NCBI RefSeq assembly: GCF_004341105.1
Contig: NZ_SLZK01000011.1
Span: forward strand, 62,001 to 126,000
DNA from: Rhizobium sp. BK418
GTDB lineage: Bacteria > Pseudomonadota > Alphaproteobacteria > Rhizobiales > Rhizobiaceae
DNA: 64,000 bases
Reading direction: 5' to 3'
Shown: positions 15,995 to 25,290 of the stretch, piece after piece
Position numbering within the stretch: position 1 is the stretch's first letter
Layout: every line of letters begins with the position of its first letter
Made by a program: the position numbers and the translations under genes
Notes under the pieces: generated by a model
Seen by the model: the letters and a program-made list of their open reading frames with translations, nothing else
Told to the model about the DNA's origin: nothing
The model's database searches: none

Positions 15995-18526
15995 CTATTC
16001 AGCCCACAGCGCCAGGAAGGGCTGATCGTTCATGAAGCCGATCGTGATGGAGTCGGAAAGACCTATCCTTTCGCCGCTCCACAGATTGCGATAGGGCCGA
16101 TTGGCGAGGGTCGGCGGCAGAGCGATGCTGCACCGTGTCGGGGGAGTTTCGCGCGATAGCGCACCCGCAGTGAACCGGCTGAAGACGAGGCGGGGGGCAA
16201 TGATGACCAGAGCGTTCTGTGCGTCGGCACGTGCGAAGGCGAGCGTCCTGGCCGCGTCGTCGCCCGTCGCCACGAGAGGCAGGTATTCCCCCGTCCTGAA
16301 CAGCGTCGGCGCCTGCTGTCGAAGGTGAAGCAAGGTTGCGACGAGCTGCTGTTTGAAGCCCTGGCTTTGCCAGTCAGAGCGCGGAGAAGTCGGCGTTCCA
16401 TGCTCAAAAAGCAGTTGTTGCAAGGTCTGGAAATCGGGTTCGCGGCGGTTGTCGGGATCGACAAGGCTGAAATCATGCCCCTCGCACCCTTGGTAGATGT
16501 CGGCAACGCCCGGTGCTGCCAGCTTGATGAGCGTCTGGGTAAGGCTGTTTGCAAGACCTGACCGGACGAACGGTTCAAGCGTGCCAACGAAATCGATCAG
16601 AAAAGCCCGATTGGCGGTGGAAAGCAGATTGCGCGCGTAGGCCATGACCGCCGCCTCATAGTCCTCGTTCGGCTCGCCCCAGTTCGTCCGCAGCTTGGCT
16701 TCCCGGAGAGCCTTCTCGATGAAGGGGAGGAAGCGTTTCTCAAGGGCACCGATGCCTTTTTCGTCGTCCGCCCTGAGATCGGTCGGCCATGCGCCGGCGA
16801 GCGCCTGGTAAATCATCCATTCGACAGCCGGTTCGGGCGCAGGGCCGTCGGCCAGGCTCTGGATACTCAAGCGATTCATGCTTCGCCAGCGGGCGACTGC
16901 CTCGGCCCAGATACCGGGCGCTTCGGTAATGGTGTAGAGGCGCGCACGGGCGTCTTCACCGCGCTTGGTATCATGGGTGGATGTTGCGGAGAGGCCATCG
17001 GGCTGCGTAACCAGACGGTTGGCCATGTCGGTGTGGAAGCGCTCCAAGGAGAAGCTTGACGGCAGCGGCTCTCCGCCAACCTCGTTGAGCGCCAATGCCA
17101 CGTGCAGACGGTAGAACAGCGTGTCTTCCACGGATTTGGCCATCAACGGACCTGTCAATTGTTGGAAGCGGGTTCGAAAGTTCAAGGCTGCGGCGCTGGC
17201 GGGGCCGTCCACTTCTTCCTTCAGTATGCGCTCGATGAAACCGATGGCTTCTGGATCGGCGTCGCCACGTCGCTGACGGACCGACTGGAGTACGTGTTCC
17301 AGCATCGTCCGGCTTTCCAACGGCAACCCGCGCGAACTCCCGTAGGTACGGTAGACGGGAAAGGCTACGAGCAGCTCCTTCAGGGCGGTTGTCACCGATG
17401 CGTCAGAAAGGAACGGTTCGTGCTGGTCCGACGCGCGGACCTCGAGCGCGAGGCGGACAAGGGCGGCGAACTCGCCGGCGAAATTTTTATCCGCCATCAA
17501 GAGTTTCGCGGCGCGCAAGTCCCGCCTCGGGTCCACCGGCTCGCCCGTCACATGTGCGTAGGCGTCGTGTAGCTTTTGCAAACCGCCGCCATCGACAAGC
17601 GCCTGGCTGATGGAAGCGATGAATTCATAACCGGTCGTGCCGGAGACCGGCCAGTCTCGGGGCATCTGCTCGCCGTGAGCAAGGATCTTCTCGACGGTGA
17701 TGTAGCAGTCAGGACCTGCCTCTGAGCGCAGGCGGCGAAGGTAGGCCTCCGGATCCGCCAGTCCGTCCACATGATCGACACGCAAGCCATCGACGGTGCC
17801 GTCACGCACAAGCTCGAGGACGAGCCGATGGGTGTCGTCAAACACCGCCTCGTCTTCGACCCGCACACCCGCCAGGCCGGTGATTTCGAAGAAGCGGCGA
17901 TAGGAGAGGTCTTTTTCCGCGTCCCGCCAAGACATCAGCCGATAGGGTTGCTGATCGTGAAGGGCGGCTATGCCCGCCTTGTCCGAAATCTGCAAGACGC
18001 CTTCCCGCCCAGCATAGCTGGCCGGGGTCAGCGGATAGAAACTCCCGAAATAGGCGAAGGCCGGCTTGCCGCTGTCGGGATCGGTTTTCAGCGCAATGTC
18101 GCCGGCCGCCAGGACCGCCTCGAAACTGTCGCCGAGGAATGGCAGGGTCAGGCGGCGCGACCAGTCTATGTCGAAGTGCCGGGCAAACTGGCTCTTCTCG
18201 CCCAGCTCGATGACATCGCGCCACCAGGCGTTTTCAAGGGACGCAGCCATATGGTTCGGCACGATGTCCAGGATGAGGCCGAGCCCCTCGGCCTTGAGAG
18301 CCCTGGCCATCCGGTCGAACCCGTCTCGACCGCCGATCGCGGGATCGATTTCATTGGCATCGACCACGTCGTAGCCATGGGTAGAGCCGGCCGCGGCCTT
18401 GAAGATCGGCGAGGCATAGAGATGACTGATCCCGAGGCGCTTGAGGTAGGGGACAAGCGCGGCCGCGCGATCAAAGGTCATGCCATTGCGGAACTGTAGA
18501 CGGTACGTGGCGGTCGGAATGGTCAT
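15995..18526 (-). CDS. treY: malto-oligosyltrehalose synthase
   Basis: 843 residues, close to the usual length. It converts the reducing end of malto-oligosaccharides or glycogen into a trehalosyl group, which TreZ then releases as trehalose. The N-terminus (IPTATYRLQF, then YLKRLGISHLYASPIF and STHGYDVVD) and the GH13 catalytic blocks (LDIVPNHMA, DGLRVDHVDGL with the nucleophile Asp, ITVEKIL with the acid Glu, STHDTKRGED) are all present. The ATG is preceded by GGAT. treZ and treX are not in the window; malQ is 31 kb away. A stress-type promoter lies 44 bp upstream. Confidence 0.93.
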   Translation of the reverse strand: MTIPTATYRLQFRNGMTFDRAAALVPYLKRLGISHLYASPIFKAAAGSTHGYDVVDANEIDPAIGGRDGFDRMARALKAEGLGLILDIVPNHMAASLENAWWRDVIELGEKSQFARHFDIDWSRRLTLPFLGDSFEAVLAAGDIALKTDPDSGKPAFAYFGSFYPLTPASYAGREGVLQISDKAGIAALHDQQPYRLMSWRDAEKDLSYRRFFEITGLAGVRVEDEAVFDDTHRLVLELVRDGTVDGLRVDHVDGLADPEAYLRRLRSEAGPDCYITVEKILAHGEQMPRDWPVSGTTGYEFIASISQALVDGGGLQKLHDAYAHVTGEPVDPRRDLRAAKLLMADKNFAGEFAALVRLALEVRASDQHEPFLSDASVTTALKELLVAFPVYRTYGSSRGLPLESRTMLEHVLQSVRQRRGDADPEAIGFIERILKEEVDGPASAAALNFRTRFQQLTGPLMAKSVEDTLFYRLHVALALNEVGGEPLPSSFSLERFHTDMANRLVTQPDGLSATSTHDTKRGEDARARLYTITEAPGIWAEAVARWRSMNRLSIQSLADGPAPEPAVEWMIYQALAGAWPTDLRADDEKGIGALEKRFLPFIEKALREAKLRTNWGEPNEDYEAAVMAYARNLLSTANRAFLIDFVGTLEPFVRSGLANSLTQTLIKLAAPGVADIYQGCEGHDFSLVDPDNRREPDFQTLQQLLFEHGTPTSPRSDWQSQGFKQQLVATLLHLRQQAPTLFRTGEYLPLVATGDDAARTLAFARADAQNALVIIAPRLVFSRFTAGALSRETPPTRCSIALPPTLANRPYRNLWSGERIGLSDSITIGFMNDQPFLALWAE

Positions 18527-18886
18527 GGGATCCTTCGAGACGGTATGGAATGATTTTGAATCCGCCCAGAAACTTGCGCCATCTGCTCTTGTTCCCAATC
18601 CTGGGGTGCCAGCGAACGAAAAGGGCCTCCGCGTGGGCTGAGGCATGAGCGCGCGTGCGTCAACCGCCAGCCTTCACCGCGTTTGTCCCATCTGCGCGCG
18701 ACGTCGCAAATAGCTGAATACCGGGGAATGACCGGGGGCGACGTTTCGACGCCATGAGTATCGAACAGTGAACGCCTTGCTCGAGAAATTCGCATTTTAT
18801 TAAATATGTCGGGAAATACTCCGCTTCGAGGGCGATCTAAATCTGGACAAGCGAGTTCATCTCGTGACCACGAAGCGGAGACTGCC
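18527..18886. other. divergent intergenic region of treY
   Basis: Holds the treY promoter box and an AT-rich stretch near 18790-18815 that could serve the plus-strand receiver gene; no GGAAC-type box is seen for that gene. Confidence 0.4.
18571..18595 (-). promoter_or_regulatory. EcfG-type promoter, GGAAC-N16-AGTT
   Basis: 44 bp before the treY start codon. Confidence 0.5.
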
Positions 18887-19267
18887 ATGTATCAGCGTAC
18901 GGTTCTCATCGTCGAAGACGAGTTTCTCATCCGAATGGTGCTCGCCGGCGCTCTATCGGACAACGGCTACGACGTGATCGAGGCTGGAAACGCCCTCGAG
19001 GCGGTGGCCATCCTGGGGCAGCAGAAGATCGACGCCGTCGTGACGGACGTTGACATGCCCGGAGGCCTCAGCGGGCTCGATCTCGCCAGGATGATCTCGT
19101 CCATCCATGTGAACGTGCCGGTGATCATAACGTCGGGCGGACATCGTCTCCGCGCCGAGGACCTGCCGGGTGACGCCGTCTTCGTTCCCAAGCCCTACCG
19201 AATGGACGCGATCGCGGCGATGGTCGGGGAGATGACCGATCGGTCGAACCTGCGGATGGCCGGCTAG
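18887..19267 (+). CDS. single-domain response regulator
   Basis: 126 residues, receiver domain only: acidic triad VEDE at 9-12, phospho-acceptor Asp54 in VVTDVDMPGG, Thr/Ser in IITSGGH, and Lys in VFVPKPY. GGAG lies 7 bp upstream of the ATG (ATGTATCAGCG); the longer in-frame version adds only non-conserved residues. The DVDMPG motif also occurs in the DUF2934-receiver protein at 7302-7835. No kinase gene adjoins it. Confidence 0.85.
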   Translation: MYQRTVLIVEDEFLIRMVLAGALSDNGYDVIEAGNALEAVAILGQQKIDAVVTDVDMPGGLSGLDLARMISSIHVNVPVIITSGGHRLRAEDLPGDAVFVPKPYRMDAIAAMVGEMTDRSNLRMAG

Positions 19268-19347
19268 GCGAAGTCTCCGATCCTGCCGGACTGGAAAACG
19301 ATCTCCGGTTCGCCTTCCTCGCCGACGACCGGATCTCCCTCGCGCTT

Positions 19348-19593
19348 TCACACGACGACGCCCGCATGCGTAACCGCCAGCTCGCGCGCCTCTTCGAGGG
19401 CAGCCTCCTTTGTCGCAGCTCTCCGCGGTCCGAAAGCTCTGACGGGCTGGTCGCGCTCGTCGAGATCGAAGGCGAGCACGTAGAGCGTGACGAAGGTACC
19501 GGGCATTCGAAGGTTCTCCGTGGAGTCCCTAAACGCCTTGCCGGTGTATCCGGTTTCGTCGCTGCCACCCGTTCTATCGTCGCCCGGCATCAC
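19348..19593 (-). CDS. small hypothetical protein
   Basis: 52-81 residues depending on the start. The conserved-looking part is TFVTLYVLAFDLDERDQPVR with the helix TKEAALEEARELAVTHAGVV. ATG 19506 has GGAG 10 bp upstream; the longer form from 19593 has AGGGTG. The 3' end faces the receiver gene. Family not recognised. Confidence 0.5.
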   Translation of the reverse strand: MMPGDDRTGGSDETGYTGKAFRDSTENLRMPGTFVTLYVLAFDLDERDQPVRAFGPRRAATKEAALEEARELAVTHAGVVV

Positions 19594-19738
19594 GCATCAC
19601 CCTGCTTGCCGGAGTCGTTCAGGCAAGATGCCTCGGTTCAATGAAGGCTGGGCCGACGACTCCTTCCAAATGTTCACCTGGCGCAGCGCCAATAAAAGTC
19701 CGATCAGCCGTCATCTCCAAAAAATCCCGATCGATCCA

Positions 19739-19763
19739 GGAACTATCCGAGCGAGCGCAGGTT
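19739..19763 (+). promoter_or_regulatory. EcfG-type promoter, GGAAC-N16-GGTT
   Basis: 96 bp before the ATG at 19860 of the alcohol dehydrogenase gene. Confidence 0.45.
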
Positions 19764-19859
19764 TGTGGCGCTCATGGGTGAACGGCCAGCTGCTCGATCT
19801 TCCCGAGTTTTCGGGTGCCGCTCACCGGCCGATCGACCACGACGAACAAGGAGAGACGC

Positions 19860-21035
19860 ATGCGCGCGCTAGTCTGGCACGGCAAGGAGGATATCCGCTG
19901 CGATACCGTATCGGACCCCGAAATCGAACATCCACGCGATGCGATCATCAAGGTCACGAGCTGCGCGATCTGCGGCTCCGATCTTCACCTGTTCCATAAT
20001 TTCATCCCCGCCATGAAGCCGGGCGACATCATGGGACACGAGATGATGGGAGAGGTGGTAGAAACTGGCTCTCAAATGAACGGCCGCCTCAAAAAGGGCG
20101 ACCGGATCGTTGTTCCCTTCACCATCAACTGCGGCGAATGCGACCAATGCAAATGCGGCAATTTCTCCGTTTGCGAACGGACAAACCGCAAAAAGGAGAT
20201 GGCGGACAAAGCGTTTGGCCACACCACGGCGGGGCTGTTCGGCTACACCCATTTGACGGGCGGCTATCCCGGCGGTCAGGCGGAATACTTGAGGGTGCCG
20301 TTCGCCGACGAGACGCACATCAAGGTTCCAGACAGTCTCACCGATGAGCAAGTACTCTTCCTTGGCGACATCTTCCCGACGGGGTGGCAAGCAGCTGCCC
20401 AATGCGACATCGAGCCGACCGATACTGTCGTGATCTGGGGCTGCGGCCCCGTCGGCCAGATGACGATCCGCAGTGCCGTGCTTCTGGGAGCCAAGCAGGT
20501 GGTTGCCATCGACTGCATCCCGGAACGTCTTTCCATGGCTGAAGCTGGGGGTGCGATCACCATCAACTTCAACGATGAGAGCGTCATCGAGCGGCTGAAC
20601 GAGCTGACCGACGCTAAAGGTCCTGAAAAATGCATCGACGCGGTCGGGCTGGAAAGCCACGTCTCGATGGGCCAGCCCGATACTCTGTTGGACCGCGCCA
20701 AGCAGGTGGTGATGCTGGAGAACGACCGTCCGCATGTTCTGCGCGAAATGATTTATGTCTGCAGGCCGGGAGGGATCATCTCGATCCCCGGCGTCTATAG
20801 CGGCCTCGTCGACAAGATCCCTATGGGCATGGCGATGAACAAGGGCCTCACCTTCCGCATGGGGCAAACGCATGTACGCCGGTGGACGGACGATCTGCTG
20901 CGGCGCATCGAGGATGGTCAGATCGATCCCTCCTTCGTCATTACCCATACCGTCGGGCTCGAAGACGGGCCGGAAATGTACAAGGTGTTTCGCGACAAGC
21001 AGGACAGCTGCATCAAGGTCGTCCTGAAACCTTAA
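19860..21035 (+). CDS. zinc-dependent alcohol dehydrogenase, formaldehyde-dehydrogenase-like
   Basis: 391 residues of the MDR superfamily. Catalytic zinc ligands: Cys38 in CAICGSDLH and His60-Glu61 in GHEMMGE. Structural zinc Cys cluster: CGECDQCKCGNFSVCE (about 91-105). Rossmann motif WGCGPVGQM. The insert after the zinc loop (TTAGLFGYTHLTGGYPGGQA) is typical of the glutathione-independent formaldehyde-dehydrogenase-like branch. It oxidises an alcohol or aldehyde with NAD(P)+; substrate not known. GGAG lies 8 bp before the ATG. It probably forms an operon with the membrane-protein gene 13 bp downstream. Confidence 0.9.
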   Translation: MRALVWHGKEDIRCDTVSDPEIEHPRDAIIKVTSCAICGSDLHLFHNFIPAMKPGDIMGHEMMGEVVETGSQMNGRLKKGDRIVVPFTINCGECDQCKCGNFSVCERTNRKKEMADKAFGHTTAGLFGYTHLTGGYPGGQAEYLRVPFADETHIKVPDSLTDEQVLFLGDIFPTGWQAAAQCDIEPTDTVVIWGCGPVGQMTIRSAVLLGAKQVVAIDCIPERLSMAEAGGAITINFNDESVIERLNELTDAKGPEKCIDAVGLESHVSMGQPDTLLDRAKQVVMLENDRPHVLREMIYVCRPGGIISIPGVYSGLVDKIPMGMAMNKGLTFRMGQTHVRRWTDDLLRRIEDGQIDPSFVITHTVGLEDGPEMYKVFRDKQDSCIKVVLKP

Positions 21036-21048
21036 GGAGGGTTCCGAC

Positions 21049-21645
21049 ATGGCATTTCTCAGCAGCATCACCCGTTCAGAAGGCGACCCCAAAGTCATCA
21101 AGTCGGGGCCAAGTTCGCTCAGCTCCTCCGATCGGCTGGCGCGCGATCTTGGTTGGTTCAGCATTGGATTGGGGATCGTCGAAATATTTGCAGCCAGGAA
21201 GATCACCCGTGCGCTCGGCCTGCGCGGCCACGAAAATCTGGTCCTCGCTTTCGGGTTGCGGGAGATAACATCGGGGTTCCTTACGTTGTCGGTCGACAAA
21301 CAGGTGGGGCTTACCAGCCGGATCGCCGGTGACGGGCTCGATATTGCCACCTTGGCAGCGGCCATGCGACCCGACAATGACAAGCGGGGCAATGCAGCAC
21401 TGGCGTTGATCATGGTTGCCGGCATCACGCTTCTCGACATCGCGGCAAGAGGGACGAGCACGATCCGCCATGCCCGCTACAAAGGTCAGCGACGGGACTA
21501 CGCTGACCGCAGCGGTTTCCCGAACGGGGTGGAAGCATCGCGCGGCGCCGCCCGCAGACAGCTCGAGGATTTGCGGGCGACTTCGGACAACAAAAGCAGG
21601 CCTGCCACGAGGCAGGCCGGTGCCGGTGACGGTATGGAGCATTGA
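21049..21645 (+). CDS. membrane protein, partner of the alcohol dehydrogenase
   Basis: 198 residues; AAGGAGG overlaps the stop of the preceding gene, so the two are likely co-translated. About three to four membrane segments (LGWFSIGLGIVEIFA, LVLAFGLREITSGFLTLSV, AALALIMVAGITLLDIAA) and a basic, soluble C-terminal 60 residues. The N-terminal pattern resembles the membrane part of rhizobial cyclase/dehydrase-like proteins, but the START-like domain is absent. Function unknown. Confidence 0.75.
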   Translation: MAFLSSITRSEGDPKVIKSGPSSLSSSDRLARDLGWFSIGLGIVEIFAARKITRALGLRGHENLVLAFGLREITSGFLTLSVDKQVGLTSRIAGDGLDIATLAAAMRPDNDKRGNAALALIMVAGITLLDIAARGTSTIRHARYKGQRRDYADRSGFPNGVEASRGAARRQLEDLRATSDNKSRPATRQAGAGDGMEH

Positions 21646-22194
21646 TCGCAGGAGCGCCTGGGCAAGCCGGCGCGAGCGAGCCACTGAAGCGTCGGAGGCG
21701 ATCACCTTCGAACGGCTTCGCAGATCCCCAGCGGGAGGGGAAAGTTGGATCTTGAACAGCTCCTCGGCGTCGGTTGATGTTCGTCTTCCTCGCCGACATC
21801 TTCTCCACCGTTCTTTACGCGTGCGCCGGCACAGGGTTGCTCGCCCCTGTTTGGGACCGCCTCGTCTGGACTTGCATCAAGGGGGCCTATGGTTGGCGAT
21901 CCTAATAGGATGCGGCGGGTCCGTGTCAGATGGGTATAGCTGTCAATCAAAGCCTGTAGCTGATGCAATGATCAGATTGAACGCGGGACAGCGCAGGTCG
22001 CGAGCAGCGACGCGGCGAAAAGTCTTACACTCGGCTCCGGCGGCAGCGGGACTGTGACGTCATCGGCGCGGAGGAATGCTCACCACCGCCGGTGGCAGTA
22101 TTGGCGCGAGTGGTGCAGGGGCTCGAAGTGCGCTGGCTCGACCCACGCTCTCGGGCACTATTCCGGCTGCACAGGAAGTTTGCGTTCTGTCTTT
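21646..22194. other. intergenic stretch with one possible small gene
   Basis: Only the 42-residue frame at 21777-21905 looks protein-like. No promoter box of the stress type. Confidence 0.4.
21777..21905 (+). CDS. possible 42-residue membrane protein
   Basis: MFVFLADIFSTVLYACAGTG, then LLAPVWDRLVWTCIKGAYGW and RS. A plausible amphipathic membrane peptide with Trp at the interface. No clear ribosome binding site, so the call rests on composition only. Confidence 0.35.
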   Translation: MFVFLADIFSTVLYACAGTGLLAPVWDRLVWTCIKGAYGWRS

Positions 22195-22785
22195 TCACGT
22201 TGCCAGAAGCCGCGGGCGACCTACGACATGCTTTGCAGCGATGGCCCAGTCGGTGGGTTTCATGAAGATTTTATCGTTGCGGTAGAATGGCGGGAGGAGC
22301 CTGTCGTCGGATCCGGTGACGAAGGCGAAGGGGATGTGTCGCATCTTCAAGACTGCCGCGACCGAATAGACCATTTCACCTGACAGATTGACATCAAGCA
22401 ATGCGCCATCGAGGCCGTGTTCGTGTTCGGCGATGTCGAGTGCCGCGGAAACAGAGGAAACGGACAGAACTTCCGCTCCGAGCGAATTCAACCGCTGTCT
22501 GGCATCCGCCGCGACGTGGTAATCATCTTCCGCAAGCAGGAACCGATAACCTCCGAGAGCCGATTGGAGCGAGAACTTCTTGTGCGCAACGAGGCGACAA
22601 AGCGCTTCCAGACGCTCCGGGCATACCAGGCCGCGCCGATACATTTTCATGACGCAGCTCGCAAGTGCGGCCCTGTTACCCGCGCCGGGCGAGAACCATG
22701 GTTCCGAGCTGATCTTCGTGAAGACCTGCCGCATCACCTGCACGTCATAGTGAGAAAAAATGCCGTGAGCCAAAGCAACTGTCAT
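22195..22785 (-). CDS. response regulator with N-terminal helical domain
   Basis: 196 residues. Residues 1-75 form a helical module (DVQVMRQVFTKISSEPWFSP, LASCVMKMYRRGL, PERLEALCRLVAHKKFS) of a type also found in other rhizobial small proteins. Residues 80-196 are a receiver: AEDD at 85-88, phospho-acceptor Asp131 in ALLDVNLSGE, Thr in VTGSDD, Lys in FMKPTDW. GAGG lies upstream of the ATG. The layout (helical part first, receiver last) recalls PhyR, but the N-terminal part is too short and lacks sigma-like motifs, so I do not call it PhyR. Confidence 0.75.
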   Translation of the reverse strand: MTVALAHGIFSHYDVQVMRQVFTKISSEPWFSPGAGNRAALASCVMKMYRRGLVCPERLEALCRLVAHKKFSLQSALGGYRFLLAEDDYHVAADARQRLNSLGAEVLSVSSVSAALDIAEHEHGLDGALLDVNLSGEMVYSVAAVLKMRHIPFAFVTGSDDRLLPPFYRNDKIFMKPTDWAIAAKHVVGRPRLLAT

Positions 22786-22944
22786 GGCGACCTCGTCTCG
22801 TTTTGGAACGCAAGGGCATGTTTTCAGCTTGACAGCCGCGAATCAAGCTCGCTTCGTCAAGAACGTGGCTTTGGACTCTTACCGTACAAACTATCGTTTT
22901 CCGCGAAAGATCGCACCTGGGGCCGTGGTGCAGGCGCCCGCAAC

Positions 22945-23535
22945 CTAGCCGACCTGCTCCACCGATAACGTCCCCGGTTGAAGCGGCTTGATCAAAGAGG
23001 TCGCCGACACAGTCGGATCGAGCCACTCTGCCCATGCGTCACGCTCGAGGATGACGATCTGGCGATCGTGGTAGGGCAGGATGTCCGGTCCCGGCTCCAT
23101 CGTCAGCATCGTGAAAGCCTGACCCACATCCGGCGTATCGCGCCAGATGCCGGCGATGCAGAAGATCGGCTCGCCCTTCTTCGTGAACAGCCACTTGTCC
23201 TTGCGCTTCTTTTTTGGGTCTTTCGGATCCGTGAACTCGTAGAAGCCATCGGCGACGATCAGGCAGCGATTGGACGTGAACTCCCGTCCCTCAGAGCGGA
23301 AATTATAGACCGGCCGCTTGTTCGGCCCCGGCCAACTCCAGCGTCGCTGCACGAGCTCTGTCTCATCGCGGGCTCCGCCGATCGTGCGGATGATAGGGCC
23401 GAAGTCTGTGATCTTGATATCCTCGCGCGCCTGGAGGTTCGGTATGCCTTCATCGAACCGGATCCTGATCTTGAGATCGGCGAAGTCCTTTGCGATCGAC
23501 GCGGTATCGACCATCAATCGGTAATCATTGCACAT
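22945..23535 (-). CDS. SOS response-associated peptidase (SRAP/YedK family)
   Basis: 196 residues starting MCNDYRLM with GGAGG 4 bp upstream. All SRAP active-site residues are visible: Cys2 (which bonds covalently to abasic sites after Met removal), Asn78 in VYNFRSEG, Glu100 in GFYEF, and His156 in PYHDRQ. The family shields abasic sites in single-stranded DNA by a DNA-protein crosslink. It lies head-to-head with a degenerate paralogue and near dinB, a DNA-damage neighbourhood. No LexA box was found in the short divergent region. Confidence 0.9.
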   Translation of the reverse strand: MCNDYRLMVDTASIAKDFADLKIRIRFDEGIPNLQAREDIKITDFGPIIRTIGGARDETELVQRRWSWPGPNKRPVYNFRSEGREFTSNRCLIVADGFYEFTDPKDPKKKRKDKWLFTKKGEPIFCIAGIWRDTPDVGQAFTMLTMEPGPDILPYHDRQIVILERDAWAEWLDPTVSATSLIKPLQPGTLSVEQVG

Positions 23536-23713
23536 GGTTCCTCCCTTCGAGGCATCGATCGGTAACGGCGAGCCGCTGCAGGTGCAATATATGGTCGGAT
23601 CGCGCGCTCGCCAGCGCAACAAGGAGATCTTCGGCCTCCACCCTCGGCAGACGGAAGGCCCAAGCAAGAGCTCGATCTTGTCCGCTGATTGCGTTCCTGG
23701 TATGTTCTTGGAT

Positions 23714-24208
23714 ATGAATGCGACCGTTTTTCAGTCCGATGCCCCTCTCGACAAGCGCCGGATCGTCGTCAGGCGCAACGGCAGCGATGTGGAGATGGTG
23801 GAACTGCCGTGGGGGCTACGAGCCCGCGATGGCCGTGCCCGCGCCGTCAGTGTCGTCCGATCCGAAGGCCGACGGTTCCCGACCCATCGCTGCCTGGTGC
23901 CAGCGTCCGAGTTTCGTCACAAGAACTTCAGTTTTTCGCTCGCCGATGGCGACTGGTTCTATTTCGCGGGGATCTGGCGGCCTGCTGCAGAAGATTGGCC
24001 TGAGGGCTTTGCGATCCTGACGATCGAGGCAAATCCTGATCTCGCGCCTTACCAAGACCGCCAGATGGCGGTGCTCAGACGGGATCAAAGGATGGCATGG
24101 CTCGATGGAAGGGTGCCGGAGGACGAAATCCTGCGCCCGCTACCTGAGGGGACGTTCCGTGTCAAAGATACTTCACGCGCGTCCGATCAGCCGGCGCTGG
24201 CAAGCTAG
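23714..24208 (+). CDS. degenerate SRAP-like protein lacking catalytic residues
   Basis: About 164 residues (start MNATVFQSDA; ATG 23702 also possible). The SRAP core is recognisable: VVRSEGRRFPTHRCLVPASE, FYFAGIWRPA, FAILTIEANPDLAPYQDRQM. The N-terminal Cys2 segment is absent, the active-site Asn is Val (VSVVRSEG), and the active-site His is Gln (PYQDRQ); only the Glu remains. It should not crosslink abasic sites the usual way and may bind DNA or act as a regulator. Its 3' end overlaps the dinB end by 4 bp. Confidence 0.7.
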   Translation: MNATVFQSDAPLDKRRIVVRRNGSDVEMVELPWGLRARDGRARAVSVVRSEGRRFPTHRCLVPASEFRHKNFSFSLADGDWFYFAGIWRPAAEDWPEGFAILTIEANPDLAPYQDRQMAVLRRDQRMAWLDGRVPEDEILRPLPEGTFRVKDTSRASDQPALAS

Positions 24209-25290
24209 AGCGCCAGTCGCAATTGTGGCTCCGCCTCCGCAGCGCGTTCCAGCGAGGACAAGGTGACGCCGAGCAGGCGGATGCCCTTGCGCGGCGGGAA
24301 GATTGGTGCGAGCAGCAGATCGACGATTTCGTCGAGGTCGCCGATCACCGACAGAGGTGCGGAAACCGTCTTGCTGCGGGTGATCTGGTTGAAGTCGGCA
24401 TATTTGACCTTGAGCGTCACCGTCTTAGCACCGATCCGGTTGGCCTCGCAGTAACCCCAGACCTTTTCGATCAGTGGCTGGAGCCCTTGGCGGGCCAGCT
24501 CATAGGCATGAAGGTCCTCGGAGAACGTATCTTCGGCGCCTACCGATTTGCGCACCCGGTCCGGCTTGACCTGGCGCTCGTCAATGCCGCGGGCGATGCC
24601 AAAGAAATAGGGTCCGGACTTGCCGAAATTCTGGACAAGGAATTCGAGCGTCTTCTCCTTAAGATCAGCGCCGGTATTAATCCCGAGCCGGCGCATCTTT
24701 TCGGCCGTCGCCGGACCCACGCCATGAAACTTCTTGACGGGGAGGGCTTCGACGAAGACCGGCCCGTCTCTCGGTGTGATGACAGCCTGGCCGTTCGGCT
24801 TGTTGAGGTCGCTTGCCATCTTGGCGAGGAACTTGTTGTAGGAAATACCGGCCGACGCGTTGAGCCCGGTCACCTGTTTGATCTTGGCCCGAATTTCCGA
24901 CGCTATCTCGGTGGCGACTGCCATGCCTTTGAGATTTTGCGTGACATCGAGATAGGCCTCGTCGAGCGAGAGCGGCTCGATAAGCGGCGTATATTCGGCA
25001 AAGATATCTCGGATCTGCTGCGACACTGTCTTGTAGACGTCGAAGCGCGGCGGCACGAAGATCAGCTCGGGACATTTGCGCTTGGCGGTCACCGACGGCA
25101 TGGCCGAGTGAACGCCGAAGGCGCGAGCCTCGTAGCTTGCCGCCGCCACCACGCCGCGTGCAGCCGATCCGCCGACGGCGATCGGCTTGCCGCGCAGCTC
25201 CGGATTATCGCGTTGCTCGACCGATGCGTAAAATGCATCCATGTCAACATGGACGATTTTCCGGACGGGAAAGGAGCTTACGTTCTGCAT
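24205..25290 (-). CDS. dinB: DNA polymerase IV
   Basis: 361 residues, normal length for Y-family Pol IV. The catalytic metal ligands Asp16 (HVDMDAFYASVE) and Asp110-Glu111 (PLSLDEAYLD) are present, as are the helix-hairpin-helix (FHGVGPATAEKMRRLGI) and little-finger domain. It copies past damaged template bases with low fidelity and is usually recruited by the beta clamp; no clamp motif was identified with confidence. It is one of several translesion systems in the window, with ImuB/DnaE2 9 kb away. No LexA box seen upstream. Confidence 0.95.
   Translation of the reverse strand: MQNVSSFPVRKIVHVDMDAFYASVEQRDNPELRGKPIAVGGSAARGVVAAASYEARAFGVHSAMPSVTAKRKCPELIFVPPRFDVYKTVSQQIRDIFAEYTPLIEPLSLDEAYLDVTQNLKGMAVATEIASEIRAKIKQVTGLNASAGISYNKFLAKMASDLNKPNGQAVITPRDGPVFVEALPVKKFHGVGPATAEKMRRLGINTGADLKEKTLEFLVQNFGKSGPYFFGIARGIDERQVKPDRVRKSVGAEDTFSEDLHAYELARQGLQPLIEKVWGYCEANRIGAKTVTLKVKYADFNQITRSKTVSAPLSVIGDLDEIVDLLLAPIFPPRKGIRLLGVTLSSLERAAEAEPQLRLAL

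Noticed and set aside
17102-18499. Long plus-strand frames opposite treY
   Set aside because: Shadow frames of a conserved GH13 gene in GC-rich DNA; no ribosome binding sites and no family match.
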